A stretch of DNA of 64,000 bases from Chitinophagaceae bacterium (GCA_019638625.1 JAHBTK010000005.1:434001-498000); one strand, 5' to 3'. Positions 16,714 through 26,735 are shown, counted from the stretch's first letter. Translations and numbers: made by a program. Notes: generated from the letters alone by a model not told the origin.

Positions 16714-17724
16714 ATGAGTGCGGAAAAAATTTTAGCGGACTGGAAAAAGCAGCAGTTCAAACCGGTTTACTGGCTGGAAGGGGAGGAGCCTTACTATATT
16801 GACATCCTTGTTAATTATGCTGAACATTCCATACTTCCCGAAACAGAGGTGGCCTTTAACCTGTCGGTTTTTTACGGTAAGGATTCCAACTGGGCAGATG
16901 TTGTAAACGCATGCAGGCGTTATCCCATGTTTGCCGAGCGGCAGGTGGTTATTTTGAAAGAGGCGCAGCAAATGCGCGATATTGACAAACTGGAAGCTTA
17001 TATTGAACACCCCCTGGTTTCTACCATACTGGTAGTTGCATTCAAAGAAAAAAAAGTGGATGGGCGAAGCAAACTGGCTAAATTGTTAAAACAATCGGCG
17101 GTGCTGCTTTCCACCAAAAAGATGTATGACAACCAGCTTCCGGATTGGGCGACGGAGCTGGTAGCTTCTAAAGGTTATACGATCAGTCCCAAAGCCGCGG
17201 TATTGCTGACCGAACATATCGGTAACGATATCAGCCGCATCAACAATGAAGTGGATAAGCTGCTCCTGAACCTCGGAACCAGGAAATTAATCAACGAAGA
17301 CGACATTGAGCAACACGTGGGAGTGAGCAAGGAGTATAACGTGTATGAATTACAGGGCGCCCTGCAGCGGAGGGATTTTTCCAAAGCGTTCCAGATCATC
17401 CAGTACTTTGAATCCAACCCCAAAGCAGGCCCTGTTCAACTGGTGCTGCCGGCTATATACAATTTTTTCAGCAAGGTGTACATGCTGTTCGGCATACAGG
17501 GCGACGATAAATCCGCGGCCGCGGCCATTGGGGTGAACCCCTATTTTATCAGGGACTATATGGCAGCAGCGAAAAACTATGGTTATGAGCGGGTTGAAAA
17601 AATGCTGTTATTGCTGCACCAGTATAACCTGAGAAGCATTGGCATAAACGATGGCGGCACGGAAGATGGCTCACTGATGAAAGAAATGGTTGCCAAAATA
17701 GGGCAACTGTGGGATAACAAATAA
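16714..17724 (+). CDS. holA: DNA polymerase III subunit delta
   Basis: A 336-residue clamp-loader subunit that opens the sliding clamp. The N-terminal region, WKKQQFKPVYWLEGEEPYYIDILVNYAE, is the standard opening of Bacteroidota HolA. The middle AAA-like domain includes FAERQVVILKEAQQM and the C-terminal collar region holds HIGNDISRINNEVDKLLL and VNPYFIRDYMAAAKNY. Length fits. A TACTTTGC box close upstream may be a promoter element. Confidence 0.93.
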   Translation: MSAEKILADWKKQQFKPVYWLEGEEPYYIDILVNYAEHSILPETEVAFNLSVFYGKDSNWADVVNACRRYPMFAERQVVILKEAQQMRDIDKLEAYIEHPLVSTILVVAFKEKKVDGRSKLAKLLKQSAVLLSTKKMYDNQLPDWATELVASKGYTISPKAAVLLTEHIGNDISRINNEVDKLLLNLGTRKLINEDDIEQHVGVSKEYNVYELQGALQRRDFSKAFQIIQYFESNPKAGPVQLVLPAIYNFFSKVYMLFGIQGDDKSAAAAIGVNPYFIRDYMAAAKNYGYERVEKMLLLLHQYNLRSIGINDGGTEDGSLMKEMVAKIGQLWDNK

Positions 17725-17752
17725 TTGATTGGTCACCCACATTCATCACACC

Positions 17753-17775
17753 AACCTGCCGGTGGACAGGTTTTT
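17753..17775 (+). terminator. Putative terminator after holA
   Basis: The stem aacctg / caggtt (17753-17758 and 17767-17772), extended by cc/gg inside, is followed by TTTTT. It resembles the aacctgtcaggtt palindromes common in Bacteroidota spacers (compare 60557-60606). Confidence 0.5.
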
Positions 17776-17876
17776 ACATCATCCAGTTCACTTGCCCAAC
17801 TCTTTCTGCTTCAGAGTGACAAATCAGAAGAAAGATATTTTTCGCACCCGCCGGCCGGTTTCCACATTTTCGTGTA

Positions 17877-18299
17877 CTATCTCTGTGGTGGTGGCGGAAG
17901 TTCTATTTTGCTTTCAGGACTCTGTTTCCCGTTGTGGCAGGTAATGCAGGTGATGGGTTCATCACCTCCCTTTTTGACATCATGACCAAAATATTTTTTA
18001 TTGATTTTTGATGTCAGTTTCAGCATGGAACGGGCAACATCTTTCTTACTATTTTCATCGCTTTGAAAGTCCAGCTTGCCGGGACTGGTTTTAGACGGGG
18101 CATGGCAAAAGTTACATTTAACACCGAGGGAAACATTAAATTCCTTCATGATCCTTTCCAGGTCTTCATGACTGATGTTTTTGGGTAATACCTTAAGATT
18201 TCGTTTTGGCTGATCGGCAGTGGTGGCGGCTACTCCAATAAGTAAAATGGAGCATAACGCCAGACCCACAAAAAATTTCTTTTTGTTCGTCTGTAGCAT
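17877..18299 (-). CDS. Secreted c-type cytochrome with two haem sites
   Basis: A 140-residue periplasmic protein. After a signal/anchor helix (FFVGLALCSILLIGVAATT) there are two CxxCH haem motifs, CNFCH at residues 62-66 and CITCH at 118-122. The segment HEDLERIMKEFNVSLGVKCNFCHAP resembles the cytochrome subunit of photosynthetic reaction centres, a domain found as a stand-alone protein in non-phototrophic Bacteroidota. It probably carries electrons in the periplasm; the partner is unknown. It stands alone, divergent from the threonine dehydrogenase gene. Confidence 0.85.
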   Translation of the reverse strand: MLQTNKKKFFVGLALCSILLIGVAATTADQPKRNLKVLPKNISHEDLERIMKEFNVSLGVKCNFCHAPSKTSPGKLDFQSDENSKKDVARSMLKLTSKINKKYFGHDVKKGGDEPITCITCHNGKQSPESKIELPPPPQR

Positions 18300-18418
18300 A
18301 GAAGTGGAATTTGGGCATTAAAGTAGATTTTTTTGATCGGTTAACCAATTATTTTTGCAGAAACATTCTAAATAATTCCTGTATACAGGATATGCAGGAA
18401 ACTAACCAATAATTCTAT

Positions 18419-19363
18419 ATGCTGAAAGAAAAAATACTGGTGATAGGCGCCTCAGGGCAAATTGGCGTGGAGCTTACATTGGCGTTAAGAAAGATTTACG
18501 GAAATGCACAGGTGGTAGCATCCGACCTCCGGGAAGAAAACCCGTTGTTGCATGGTTCGGGGCCCTATGTGTCGCTGGATGTGATGAATAAAGAGATGCT
18601 GCATGTGCAGGTCATCCGGCAAAACATTACACAGATATACCTGCTGGCGGCCATATTGTCTGCTACCGGAGAAAAAAATCCGGGATTGGCCTGGCATCTC
18701 AATACCCAAAGCCTCTTGAACGTACTGGACATAGCAAGGGAGGAAAATCTGAATAAAGTATATTGGCCGAGCAGTATCGCCGTATTCGGCCCCACTTCCC
18801 CAAAAATAAACTGTCCTCAGCAAACTATTATTGAACCCATTACAGTATACGGTATTAGTAAATACGCCGGGGAGTTCTGGTGTAAATATTACAACCAACG
18901 ATATGGTGTAGATGTAAGAAGCCTGCGCTATCCCGGTTTGATCAGCTACAAATCAGCACCCGGGGGCGGAACAACGGATTATGCCGTAGAAATTTTTCAC
19001 GGAGCGCAGGAAGACAAAAGATACGATTGTTTTCTTGCCAAAGATACCTATCTGCCGATGATGTATATGCCCGACGCGATAAGGGCGACCATAGAACTGA
19101 TGGAAGCGGATAGGAGTAAAATATCGGTCCGGACATCCTATAATATAGCAGGTATCAGCTTTTCTCCGGAAGAAATTGCCACTGAAATAAAAAAACATGT
19201 AGAGGGGTTTGAGGTGGAATATCATCCCGATTACCGGCAGGTGATTGCGGATAGCTGGCCACAAAGTATTGATGATTCGGTCGCCCGAAATGATTGGGGC
19301 TGGAAACATGAGTACGGCCTGGAAAAGATTACAACGGATATGCTGGCAAATCTGAAGAATTAA
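18419..19363 (+). CDS. L-threonine 3-dehydrogenase, NAD-epimerase (SDR) type
   Basis: A 314-residue extended SDR. NAD-binding motif ILVIGASGQIGVEL, then VYWPSSIAVFGPTSPK and the catalytic YGISKYAGE (Tyr-x3-Lys). The sequence SPKINCPQQTIIEPITVYGISKYAGE and RYPGLISYKSAPGGGTTDYAVEIF are typical of the epimerase-like threonine dehydrogenase described from Flavobacterium, which oxidises L-threonine to 2-amino-3-ketobutyrate. The usual partner (ketobutyrate CoA ligase, kbl) is not adjacent. The main alternative is another UDP-sugar epimerase-like enzyme, which the GGGTTDYA segment argues against. Confidence 0.88.
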   Translation: MLKEKILVIGASGQIGVELTLALRKIYGNAQVVASDLREENPLLHGSGPYVSLDVMNKEMLHVQVIRQNITQIYLLAAILSATGEKNPGLAWHLNTQSLLNVLDIAREENLNKVYWPSSIAVFGPTSPKINCPQQTIIEPITVYGISKYAGEFWCKYYNQRYGVDVRSLRYPGLISYKSAPGGGTTDYAVEIFHGAQEDKRYDCFLAKDTYLPMMYMPDAIRATIELMEADRSKISVRTSYNIAGISFSPEEIATEIKKHVEGFEVEYHPDYRQVIADSWPQSIDDSVARNDWGWKHEYGLEKITTDMLANLKN

Positions 19364-19387
19364 CTATAGTCTATAATCTCAGTGGAC

Positions 19388-19395
19388 TATATTTG
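19388..19395 (+). promoter_or_regulatory. -7 box upstream of TlpA-like gene
   Basis: TATATTTG matches the TAnnTTTG consensus. Transcription would start near 19402, only about 11 nt before ATG 19413. No convincing TTG lies at the expected upstream distance. Confidence 0.4.
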
Positions 19396-19412
19396 TATTA
19401 AAACATGATGAA

Positions 19413-20657
19413 ATGAACCGGTTTTACCTGATCGTATATAGTATATTTTTTTTGATTTCCGCCAGGGGACAAACCGGGCTTCCGGAAGGAATATGGCGGG
19501 GAGAACTTCAAAGAAATGACGGGAAGGTCATTGTCACAAATTTTGAGGTTTCCCGGGCAAAGGATTCTCCGGCTATATTTATCTTAAATGCTGAGGAAAG
19601 GCTGAAAGCAGATGACATCAGGGTTGAAGGCGATTCTGTTTTTATAAAACTGCCTTTTTTCGATTCCCAGTTCCGGTTGAAGCTGGAGGGGGGGAGCAGA
19701 GTAAGTGGAAAATGGATCAAGACCCTGGCAGACAGGGACGTCGTTTTACCGTTTACGGCACAAAACAACCAGCCTTACAGATTTAAGATAACCAGCGGGA
19801 AGCCGCCGGTGAATGTTGCGGGCAGATGGGCTGCGACTTTTACTGACACGGTTTCAGGACGTAGTACTCCTTCCGTGGGCATATTTGCCCAGTCCGGAAA
19901 CAGGCTTACAGGATCTTTTCTTACTCCCTATGGTGATTATCGTTATTTAGAAGGGGTGGTAGATGGTGATTCCTTAAAGCTCTCGGGTTTCGACGGAGGG
20001 TATGCCCTTTTGTTTACCGCGGAAGTGGGTACTGACGGCAGCATTCATGATGCCGGCTTTTTTTCCGGCGCCGGACCGGCTACACAAAAATGGCGGGCGG
20101 TGAAAGATCCGCAGGCGGTATTGCCGGATGCTGCCGCGGCGGTACACGTAAGAGAGGGAGCGGAGCCAAGGCTCGACTTTATATTTAAAGATTCCGATGG
20201 TGTACCCGTTTCTATAAAAGAAGACAGGTTCAGAAATAAAGTGATCGTTGTGCAAATACTGGGAAGCTGGTGTCCCAACTGCCTGGATGAAACCGCCTTC
20301 CTGGTGGATCTGTATAATGAGTATAAGGAAAAGGGGCTGGAAGTGATCGGCCTGGCCTATGAACGTACAGAAGACTTTGCCAGATCGCAGGCTGCCGTAC
20401 GAAACTTTATGCGACGGCTGAAGGTGAATTACCCTGTGTTGATAACACCGGTGGCTGTCGGCGATCCGCTCAGGGTAGAAAAGACATTACCCCAGATCGA
20501 TAAAATCCCGGCATTCCCTACCAGCATATTTATCGGACGTGATGGTAAGATTGCCGTTATCCACGCCGGCTTCAGCGGTCCGGCAACGGGCAGGGAAGAA
20601 TACGAAAAACAGAAAAAAGAATACTATCACATAGTAGAGGAACTGCTGAGCCGTTAG
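19413..20657 (+). CDS. TlpA-like thiol-disulfide oxidoreductase with N-terminal beta-rich domain
   Basis: A 414-residue secreted protein. The signal peptide (MNRFYLIVYSIFFLISARGQ) is followed by about 230 residues of beta-rich sequence with two similar parts that start GIWRGELQRNDGKV and GRWAATFTDTVSGRS. The C-terminal thioredoxin-fold domain has the redox motif CPNC (residues 287-290) in VQILGSWCPNCLDETAFL, and cis-Pro in KIPAFPTSIFIGRDGK. It would reduce or exchange disulfides in the periplasm. It is downstream of the threonine dehydrogenase gene but has its own -7 box. Confidence 0.88.
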   Translation: MNRFYLIVYSIFFLISARGQTGLPEGIWRGELQRNDGKVIVTNFEVSRAKDSPAIFILNAEERLKADDIRVEGDSVFIKLPFFDSQFRLKLEGGSRVSGKWIKTLADRDVVLPFTAQNNQPYRFKITSGKPPVNVAGRWAATFTDTVSGRSTPSVGIFAQSGNRLTGSFLTPYGDYRYLEGVVDGDSLKLSGFDGGYALLFTAEVGTDGSIHDAGFFSGAGPATQKWRAVKDPQAVLPDAAAAVHVREGAEPRLDFIFKDSDGVPVSIKEDRFRNKVIVVQILGSWCPNCLDETAFLVDLYNEYKEKGLEVIGLAYERTEDFARSQAAVRNFMRRLKVNYPVLITPVAVGDPLRVEKTLPQIDKIPAFPTSIFIGRDGKIAVIHAGFSGPATGREEYEKQKKEYYHIVEELLSR

Positions 20658-20761
20658 CCGCAGCATAGTTCCAGGTAAAGCCCAGTTATCATTGAGAGCA
20701 TATTTTTGTTTTAGCTATACAGGAGCCCCCGGACAGCGGTGGTTTTGAGGAAAACCCGGAT

Positions 20762-21493
20762 TCATGAAAACCTGATCTTATCCCATAGCTTATTTTGCAC
20801 CACCTGTCTGATCACGGTTTCGCGATAATTCCTGCTGATGGGTACCCGGTGTGATTGAATGGAAATTTCATTCCCTTCAATAGCGTCAATTTTAGGGATG
20901 GATACTATATAGGATTTATGCACCCGTATGAATAGCCGGGGATTGAGGTTTTCCTCCAGGTTCTTAACGGACAGTAATGTGATGAACTTACCACGGGTTG
21001 TGAAAATACTTACGTAATTCTGTAAGCCTTCTATGTAAAGTATGTCTTCAAATAATATCTTCTCGTACTTGTTGCCACATTTAATAAAAAAGTAATCCGC
21101 TGCAGGGCTGGGCTCGCCGGTCCTGGTTTTGTTGACCAGTTGATGGTAGTCTTTCGCCTTGCCCACCGCTTTCAAAAACCTGTCCAGCGTGACAGGCTTC
21201 AGCAGGTAGTCCATCACATTTAATTCGAAACCTTCAAGGGCATAGCTCGGGTAGGCAGTGGTCACGATCACCATGGGTGGATCTTTCGCTATTTTCAGGA
21301 AATCGATCCCGCTCATCTTAGGCATCTGGATGTCCAGGAAGATAAGATCAACCGGGTCTTTATCAAGCATGTCCATCAGGGCCATGGGATTGTCGCAGGT
21401 GCCGGCCAGTTCCAGGAAGGGAACCTCACGCATATACCTGGAAAGCCCTTCCCGTGCAAGCGGTTCATCATCTACTATTATACAACGCAGCAT
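20762..21493 (-). CDS. LytTR-family response regulator
   Basis: A 243-residue two-component regulator. The receiver domain has CIIVDDEPLAREGL and the phosphoacceptor Asp54 in LIFLDIQMPKMSGIDF. The C-terminal LytTR DNA-binding domain contains KILFEDILYIEGLQNYVSIFTTRG and FIRVHKSYIVSIPKIDAIEGNEI. The partner kinase is encoded at 22100-23257; a small NTF2-like gene lies between them. It acts as a transcription factor in the cytoplasm; targets are unknown. Confidence 0.95.
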   Translation of the reverse strand: MLRCIIVDDEPLAREGLSRYMREVPFLELAGTCDNPMALMDMLDKDPVDLIFLDIQMPKMSGIDFLKIAKDPPMVIVTTAYPSYALEGFELNVMDYLLKPVTLDRFLKAVGKAKDYHQLVNKTRTGEPSPAADYFFIKCGNKYEKILFEDILYIEGLQNYVSIFTTRGKFITLLSVKNLEENLNPRLFIRVHKSYIVSIPKIDAIEGNEISIQSHRVPISRNYRETVIRQVVQNKLWDKIRFS

Positions 21494-21580
21494 ATGTTTA
21501 TCGTCAAAACGTTTGTGTTCCCGTCACTATGCAGAATTGATTAAAAATACAAAAGTTCATTATTAATCTTTTTACATCTG

Positions 21581-22048
21581 TCATTCCTGTTCAGGCGGTG
21601 CTTCCTGTGCAATTTCACGGACCGTCAACCAACCGGTCGGACTGCTTTCGTCCTGCACATAAATTACCATGGAACGGCCCCTGCCTGTTGAAGGTGTACC
21701 GCCGTTCCTCGGCGTTGTTTTGATTGAAAAAATCACTGTTTGTATAGCGATCTTTCCAAAAAATTCCGTGTTTTCTAAAAATTCTACTTTACCGTTCTGA
21801 AACCATTCCCGTGCCCCTTTTTCCACAGCTTCCCTGCCGATAGTTACATTATTTCCTCCAAAGTATTTTATCACATTGGGACTATGCAATCGCTCCACTA
21901 AAGCGGCATCACCTCTTTCGAAAGCACCCCTGATCGTTGCCGTTGCTTTTTCCAGTGATTGCAGCAGCGCGGTTGTATCCATTATGTCTTGTGAATAAGT
22001 AGTGATTGAAAAAAAAGAGATGATCAATAGCTGAAAGATTATTTTCAT
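21581..22048 (-). CDS. Secreted SnoaL/DUF4440-type NTF2-like protein
   Basis: A 155-residue protein from the chosen start MKIIFQLLIISFFSITTYSQ, a clean signal peptide; an open frame extends eight codons upstream to 22072. The mature part has the cone-shaped NTF2-like pattern: LEKATATIRGAFERGDAALVERLHSPNVIKYFGGNNVTIGREAVEKGAREWFQNGKVEF, then strands ending MVIYVQDESSPTGWLTVREI. It lies between the histidine kinase and regulator genes with spacers of 51 and 87 bp, so all three are likely co-transcribed. No function can be given; a role as a sensing or binding partner is speculation. Confidence 0.78.
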   Translation of the reverse strand: MKIIFQLLIISFFSITTYSQDIMDTTALLQSLEKATATIRGAFERGDAALVERLHSPNVIKYFGGNNVTIGREAVEKGAREWFQNGKVEFLENTEFFGKIAIQTVIFSIKTTPRNGGTPSTGRGRSMVIYVQDESSPTGWLTVREIAQEAPPEQE

Positions 22049-22099
22049 GAATTTGAGCTTTGATGGTGTCAAAAATCGAATGGCCTGGATGTTTACAAA

Positions 22100-23257
22100 T
22101 CAGGTACTGATCAGATGTTTTTCCGGCAATGAGCCGGTTTGAGTTTCGGCATGATATTCCCATCCCTCTAACTTCAATAACAGTTCTGCTTTAAAAAATA
22201 CATCATTCTTTTCAATATCCAGCCTATACCTGCCGGGGTATATAAGGTCGAGTCTCCTGCGCACATTCTGCAACCCTATGCCATTGTATTTTATCGCCTG
22301 TACCGTCGGTAACGGAGAGACACTGTTCACAACGGAAAATTTCCAGTTTCCTTCCTGCATACCAAGGTATATACATATCCAGTTCGATGCCTCGGTTTGC
22401 CGGGATACATGCTTGAACGCGTTTTCCACAAATGTCATGAGGATGAACGGCGCTATGGCATACGTATCCGCAAGCTCTTTTTCGATGGTTACCTGCACTT
22501 CTGTCTGATCGTTTTGACGCAGCTTTTCCAATTCGATAAAGTTCTCGAGGTAGTTGATCTCCCGGGAAAGAGGGATCAGCTTCTCATTGCTTTCGTACAA
22601 TTGATGCCGCAGCAACTGCGAAAATTTGGCGAGCGATGCCGAGGCAACATCAGGGTTTTTATGGATCAGCACAAAAATGGAGTTGATGGTATTGAACAGG
22701 AAATGAGGATTGAACTGGTATTTTAAAAAGGTAAGCTCTGTTTCCAGCTTTTCTTTTTCAAGCAATTGCTCCCTTCTTTTTGCCTGTATCCAGTTTTTGG
22801 TGAGTTTTACGCTCATGGCCAGCGTCATGCTGGCGGCAGAGGAGGCAAGCGTATTGGCCCGGAAAAAATGAAAATAGTCAGCCGGATCTACACCATATAA
22901 CTCCTCGAAAGGCTTGCCTGAAAGCCAGGAGCTTACATAATATCCCGGAACAATACAGGCGGCACAGACCACAATGGTAAGGACCACCAGGAAAATGTAG
23001 CGTAAAAAATCTCCCTTTTCCAGGTAACGTGGAATGAGATAGTAAAGGTTAAAGTATACGCCCAATGCCTGGAAAATGACGTAAAAAGTATTTTTGATAG
23101 CGTAAGGCGTGGAAAATGCCGAATGAAAAATGATGAGCGGATCGCCTACTGATACAGACCACCAGGTACAATGATACACGAACCAAAAGGGTATGTGGTA
23201 CAGCTTATACCTGATCCACCAGCTTTCGGATGATGTATAATGAGCGTTTATATGCAT
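22100..23257 (-). CDS. LytS/YehU-type sensor histidine kinase
   Basis: A 385-residue inner-membrane kinase with four predicted membrane helices in the first 150 residues. The His_kinase domain of the LytS type has the phospho-acceptor His in LKYQFNPHFLFNTINSIFVLI and the ATP-binding N-box FILMTFVENAFKHVSRQ; GIGLQNVRRRLDLIYPG is the G-box. It phosphorylates the LytTR regulator encoded two genes downstream (20762-21493). No extracytoplasmic sensing domain of size is visible, so the signal is probably membrane-borne. Confidence 0.94.
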   Translation of the reverse strand: MHINAHYTSSESWWIRYKLYHIPFWFVYHCTWWSVSVGDPLIIFHSAFSTPYAIKNTFYVIFQALGVYFNLYYLIPRYLEKGDFLRYIFLVVLTIVVCAACIVPGYYVSSWLSGKPFEELYGVDPADYFHFFRANTLASSAASMTLAMSVKLTKNWIQAKRREQLLEKEKLETELTFLKYQFNPHFLFNTINSIFVLIHKNPDVASASLAKFSQLLRHQLYESNEKLIPLSREINYLENFIELEKLRQNDQTEVQVTIEKELADTYAIAPFILMTFVENAFKHVSRQTEASNWICIYLGMQEGNWKFSVVNSVSPLPTVQAIKYNGIGLQNVRRRLDLIYPGRYRLDIEKNDVFFKAELLLKLEGWEYHAETQTGSLPEKHLIST

Positions 23258-24060
23258 GCAATGGTAAAATACGGAAACTATTTACGTTTTTCATGCAGAT
23301 TACATGAAATGCACTCAGTAATTGACAACCGGCCGTTTAGAGTACCCAATTCGGACAGCCTCAATCATTGGGCCGTGACATGTTACTGTCAACGATTATG
23401 AGACGGTTGATCTCTTTATTTGTATAATGTATCAGGGTACTATAGCTGAGTTTACAGTAGCACAAAAGCTTAATCAATCCCGAACGTGCGGGACGGGGAA
23501 TTGCGGTAATTATTCCCCGGCGGCTTTTTGCGCTACTTTTTTCCGCAAAAAAGTAGCAGAAAAAAAGCAGAGAGTTTATAGTTAAAAGGAAGACTGCCTG
23601 CCCGAACGATGTTCAGTCGGGCCGGCGTTTACGGAAGCGAATTAATATTTCGCCGCGCTGCGGCTCACTATACTGGCTAGTCCATATTACTACAAATATC
23701 TCGGTGCGCTGCACCTTTTAGAGTATGCAAGGTATCCAGAAAATAGAATATTGATTCACAGCAGTTTACCATATTGGCATTGGCAGCAGATATTCAGCAT
23801 ACGTCTCCATCATCGGGCCGATACAGGATACTTTTGAAATGATGCACGCAAAGTATCGAAGACCCAGAAAGAGTTTTCAATCATTTACTTTTTCAGTTTT
23901 TTCTTCCTGGCGGCTTTGCGTGGAACACACAATAGATATACTTCTAGTGAAAAGTAAAGATAATATGGGGCCCGGATGCATTTTGTCAATTAAATAATAC
24001 AGGTAGTCATACGCTTTTGAATTTTCCTGTAGCCCATATTTCCTTTGAAAAAAAGAAGAG
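23258..24060. other. Gene-free spacer of 800 bp with dispersed palindromes
   Basis: I see no credible gene here on either strand. It contains an 11 bp perfect hairpin (gctactttttt / aaaaaagtagc, 23532-23542 and 23547-23557) and a 23 nt palindromic element at 23600-23622. The latter is an inverted near-copy of 1874-1896. The promoter of the kinase operon must lie in the first part, and that of the receptor gene at 24061 in the last part, but I could not place boxes with confidence. Confidence 0.6.
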
Positions 24061-26523
24061 ATGATACGGGTTTTATTGATCATCAGTTGCTGGTTATGTT
24101 TTGCCAGCCTGCATGCGCAGACAAATGTTTCCGGAAGCATCACAACAACTAACGGACAACCTGCCGCCGCTGTAAATGTGCTTTTATTAAATACAAAAGA
24201 CAGCGCTTTTATAAAGGGAACGATCAGCGATCCATCCGGGGCTTTTTTGTTGTCAGGCATCACTGCCGGTGAATACCTGCTGCGGTTCAGCATGGTGGGC
24301 TATCGTACGATGTATTCATTCCTTCAAATAACCGGTACGGACAGGACTATTCATACAGGTATACACAGGCTGGAGGCAGAGGAAGGAGAACTGGAAACAA
24401 TTGTGATCAGGTCTGAGAAGCTTCTTTACCAGCAAAAGCCCGAAGGAATTATTGTGAATGTGGCAGACAATGTGCTTACCAGGGGAAGCACCGCCCTGGA
24501 AGTGTTGACCCGGTCGCCCGGGGTAACCATCGATCAGCGGAACAACAACATCTATTTGAACGGAAAAAGTGGCGTAACGGTAATGATGGATGGTAAAGCG
24601 GTTCGTATGCCGGTTGAGCAGGTAGTTGTTTTCTTAAACGGCATGAGCGCCAACGATATCGATAAGATAGAATTATTGTCTATGCCGCCCGCCGGGTACG
24701 ATGCCGACGGAAGCGCCGGCGTGATCAATATACAGCTCAGGAAAAATAAGAAAAAAGGAACTTCAGGCAGCGGGTCTTTTACCACCGGATACGGAAAAAG
24801 AGAAAAGTTCATGGGAAGCGCTACGCTCAACCATGCATCCGAAAAAATAAATATTTACAGTTCCCTAACATACTCGTATAACCGTACTTACAGTGAGATG
24901 TTCATTGCCAGCGGGCAGCATATGCCGTTCATGGGGGGTGATGTGTACATGACAGCAGAAGACACGTCCCGGGTGTTTCGGACTTCGAGGGATATCGTAT
25001 TGGGAATGGATATAATGCCCGGTAAAAACATGACCTTAGGAGCCAATGTTACCAATAATGCCAGTAAGGGTTCTGCACTTACCGTTACAGACGCGGAGTA
25101 TAATGTATTGCCGGATTCGCTGTTGAGCTTCAGGAGCCGTAATCATAATATCAACCGGTGGAACAACAGCATGGTTGCTGTATTTCTTGAAAAAAAGTGG
25201 AGCGACGCACAAAAATTCAATTTCAATACAGACTATCTCATTTTTAGCAATAAGCTGTCAGCGGATGTCGGGAGCAGTTTTACAGACAAGCATGGTAATA
25301 AGCCCGGAACAGATGAAATGTTGTTCGCGCCTATGCAAAAAGGATTTGCCGACACCCGGATAAAAGTAGCCGTATTTACAGCCAGCTATTCTAACCGGTT
25401 GAGTGAAAAGCTGAAAATAGAAACAGGAGTAAAAACATCTGTTACCCGTAACAAAAGCGTATCCGGCATTCAAAGTTTCGTAAATGAGAACTGGGTGGAA
25501 AGCGAACAAACATCCAATAACATCCTTATGAAAGAACAGGTATACGCTGCGTACACCTCCCTCACGGCTGCTGTTTCCTCTACCATACAGGCGGTTATAG
25601 GAGTACGGTATGAATATTCGGATACGCATATGGATAATGCCGCAACAGGCGAAAAAATCACTGCAAGGCATTTGGGCAAGCTCTTCCCCAATATTTTTCT
25701 GTCGAAAAAAATACAGCCGGGGATAGAATTACAGCTTTCTTATACACGGCGCATCAGCCGCCCTTCTTATAATGATCTCGCTTCTTATGTGGGGTACAGC
25801 GATCCTACTGCGGTTTATACCGGTAACCCCCTTTTAAAGCCCACAATTACCGATAATCTGAAAGTGGGCTTATCAACAAAGAAATACTCCCTCTCCTTAT
25901 TATACAGCAAAGACCACAATGCCATCAGCAGGTTCCAGATCACGGAAAGCCCAAACAAAGAGATGCTGTTCATTTCACCCCAAAACCTGCCTAAACAGGT
26001 ATTTCTCACCATGCAGTTGATGGTACCTGTTGCCGTTAACGAATGGTGGAAGATGCACTATAGCTTTACCGGAGGGCTCAGGCATTACGAAGTAAACCAT
26101 ACCAAGCAACCATTTACTAAAAGCTATTTTGGTTACTCAACCAATTTCAACCAGCAGCTTATATTGCCGGCCGGCTTTTCCGCTGAAATTTCCGGTTGGT
26201 ACAATTCCCGTTCTTTCGACGGATCCAAAAGGCTCGGAGGTTTTTTTATATTGAATGCCGGTATAAAAAAGGAACTGAAAAAGAACGCAGGTGTTTTGCA
26301 ACTGACTGCTTCTGATATATTAGGCAGGGAACGCTACTTTATTAATTACGGGACGCTGACGGAAGAAGCCTTTTCAATCCGCAATACGGTAGATGTCCGT
26401 ACCGAATCTACAGTCTTTCCCATTATTAAGCTCAGTTATTCACGTTCCTTTGGGGCTGTAAAAAAGGAAAATAAACAACGTAATACGACACAAGAGGAAA
26501 GCAGCCGTGTGATACGGGAGTAG
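24061..26523 (+). CDS. TonB-dependent-receptor-like outer-membrane beta-barrel protein
   Basis: An 820-residue outer-membrane protein. After a signal peptide (MIRVLLIISCWLCFASLHAQ) there is a CarboxypepD_reg-like domain (NVSGSITTTNGQPAAAVNVLLL ... SGITAGEYLLRFSMVGYRT). A plug-like domain follows (GSTALEVLTRSPGVTIDQRNNNIYLNGKSGVTVMMDG), then a 22-strand-type barrel of the OMP_b-brl_3 class. The YDADGSAGVINIQLRKNKKKGT segment is typical. No SusD partner is next to it. Ligand unknown. It stands alone with about 220 bp to the next gene. Confidence 0.9.
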   Translation: MIRVLLIISCWLCFASLHAQTNVSGSITTTNGQPAAAVNVLLLNTKDSAFIKGTISDPSGAFLLSGITAGEYLLRFSMVGYRTMYSFLQITGTDRTIHTGIHRLEAEEGELETIVIRSEKLLYQQKPEGIIVNVADNVLTRGSTALEVLTRSPGVTIDQRNNNIYLNGKSGVTVMMDGKAVRMPVEQVVVFLNGMSANDIDKIELLSMPPAGYDADGSAGVINIQLRKNKKKGTSGSGSFTTGYGKREKFMGSATLNHASEKINIYSSLTYSYNRTYSEMFIASGQHMPFMGGDVYMTAEDTSRVFRTSRDIVLGMDIMPGKNMTLGANVTNNASKGSALTVTDAEYNVLPDSLLSFRSRNHNINRWNNSMVAVFLEKKWSDAQKFNFNTDYLIFSNKLSADVGSSFTDKHGNKPGTDEMLFAPMQKGFADTRIKVAVFTASYSNRLSEKLKIETGVKTSVTRNKSVSGIQSFVNENWVESEQTSNNILMKEQVYAAYTSLTAAVSSTIQAVIGVRYEYSDTHMDNAATGEKITARHLGKLFPNIFLSKKIQPGIELQLSYTRRISRPSYNDLASYVGYSDPTAVYTGNPLLKPTITDNLKVGLSTKKYSLSLLYSKDHNAISRFQITESPNKEMLFISPQNLPKQVFLTMQLMVPVAVNEWWKMHYSFTGGLRHYEVNHTKQPFTKSYFGYSTNFNQQLILPAGFSAEISGWYNSRSFDGSKRLGGFFILNAGIKKELKKNAGVLQLTASDILGRERYFINYGTLTEEAFSIRNTVDVRTESTVFPIIKLSYSRSFGAVKKENKQRNTTQEESSRVIRE

Positions 26524-26735
26524 GTTCCTAATGCTTTGCGTGATGACAACCTGTCGTATTTTTTACCCAGACTGTGTTTACTTTATGTTCTTTTGATCAT
26601 AAGTACCAAAGGCTCTTTCCCGAAGCCGCATCATCTGTTGAGTTATGCATGTAAGGAGGTATACGGCATTTTCTTGTGAAGGCGAACTAATATTAACAGG
26701 ACGCTGGTAATCTGCTAAATATATAAAATCATTGT

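Noticed and set aside
23258..24060. Possible RNA gene or CRISPR array in the long spacer
   Set aside because: I found no tRNA-like cloverleaf and no regularly spaced repeats, only isolated hairpins.
23877..24293. Minus-strand open frame of 138 codons across the start of the receptor gene
   Set aside because: It overlaps a convincing signal peptide and plug region on the plus strand and has no recognisable domain.
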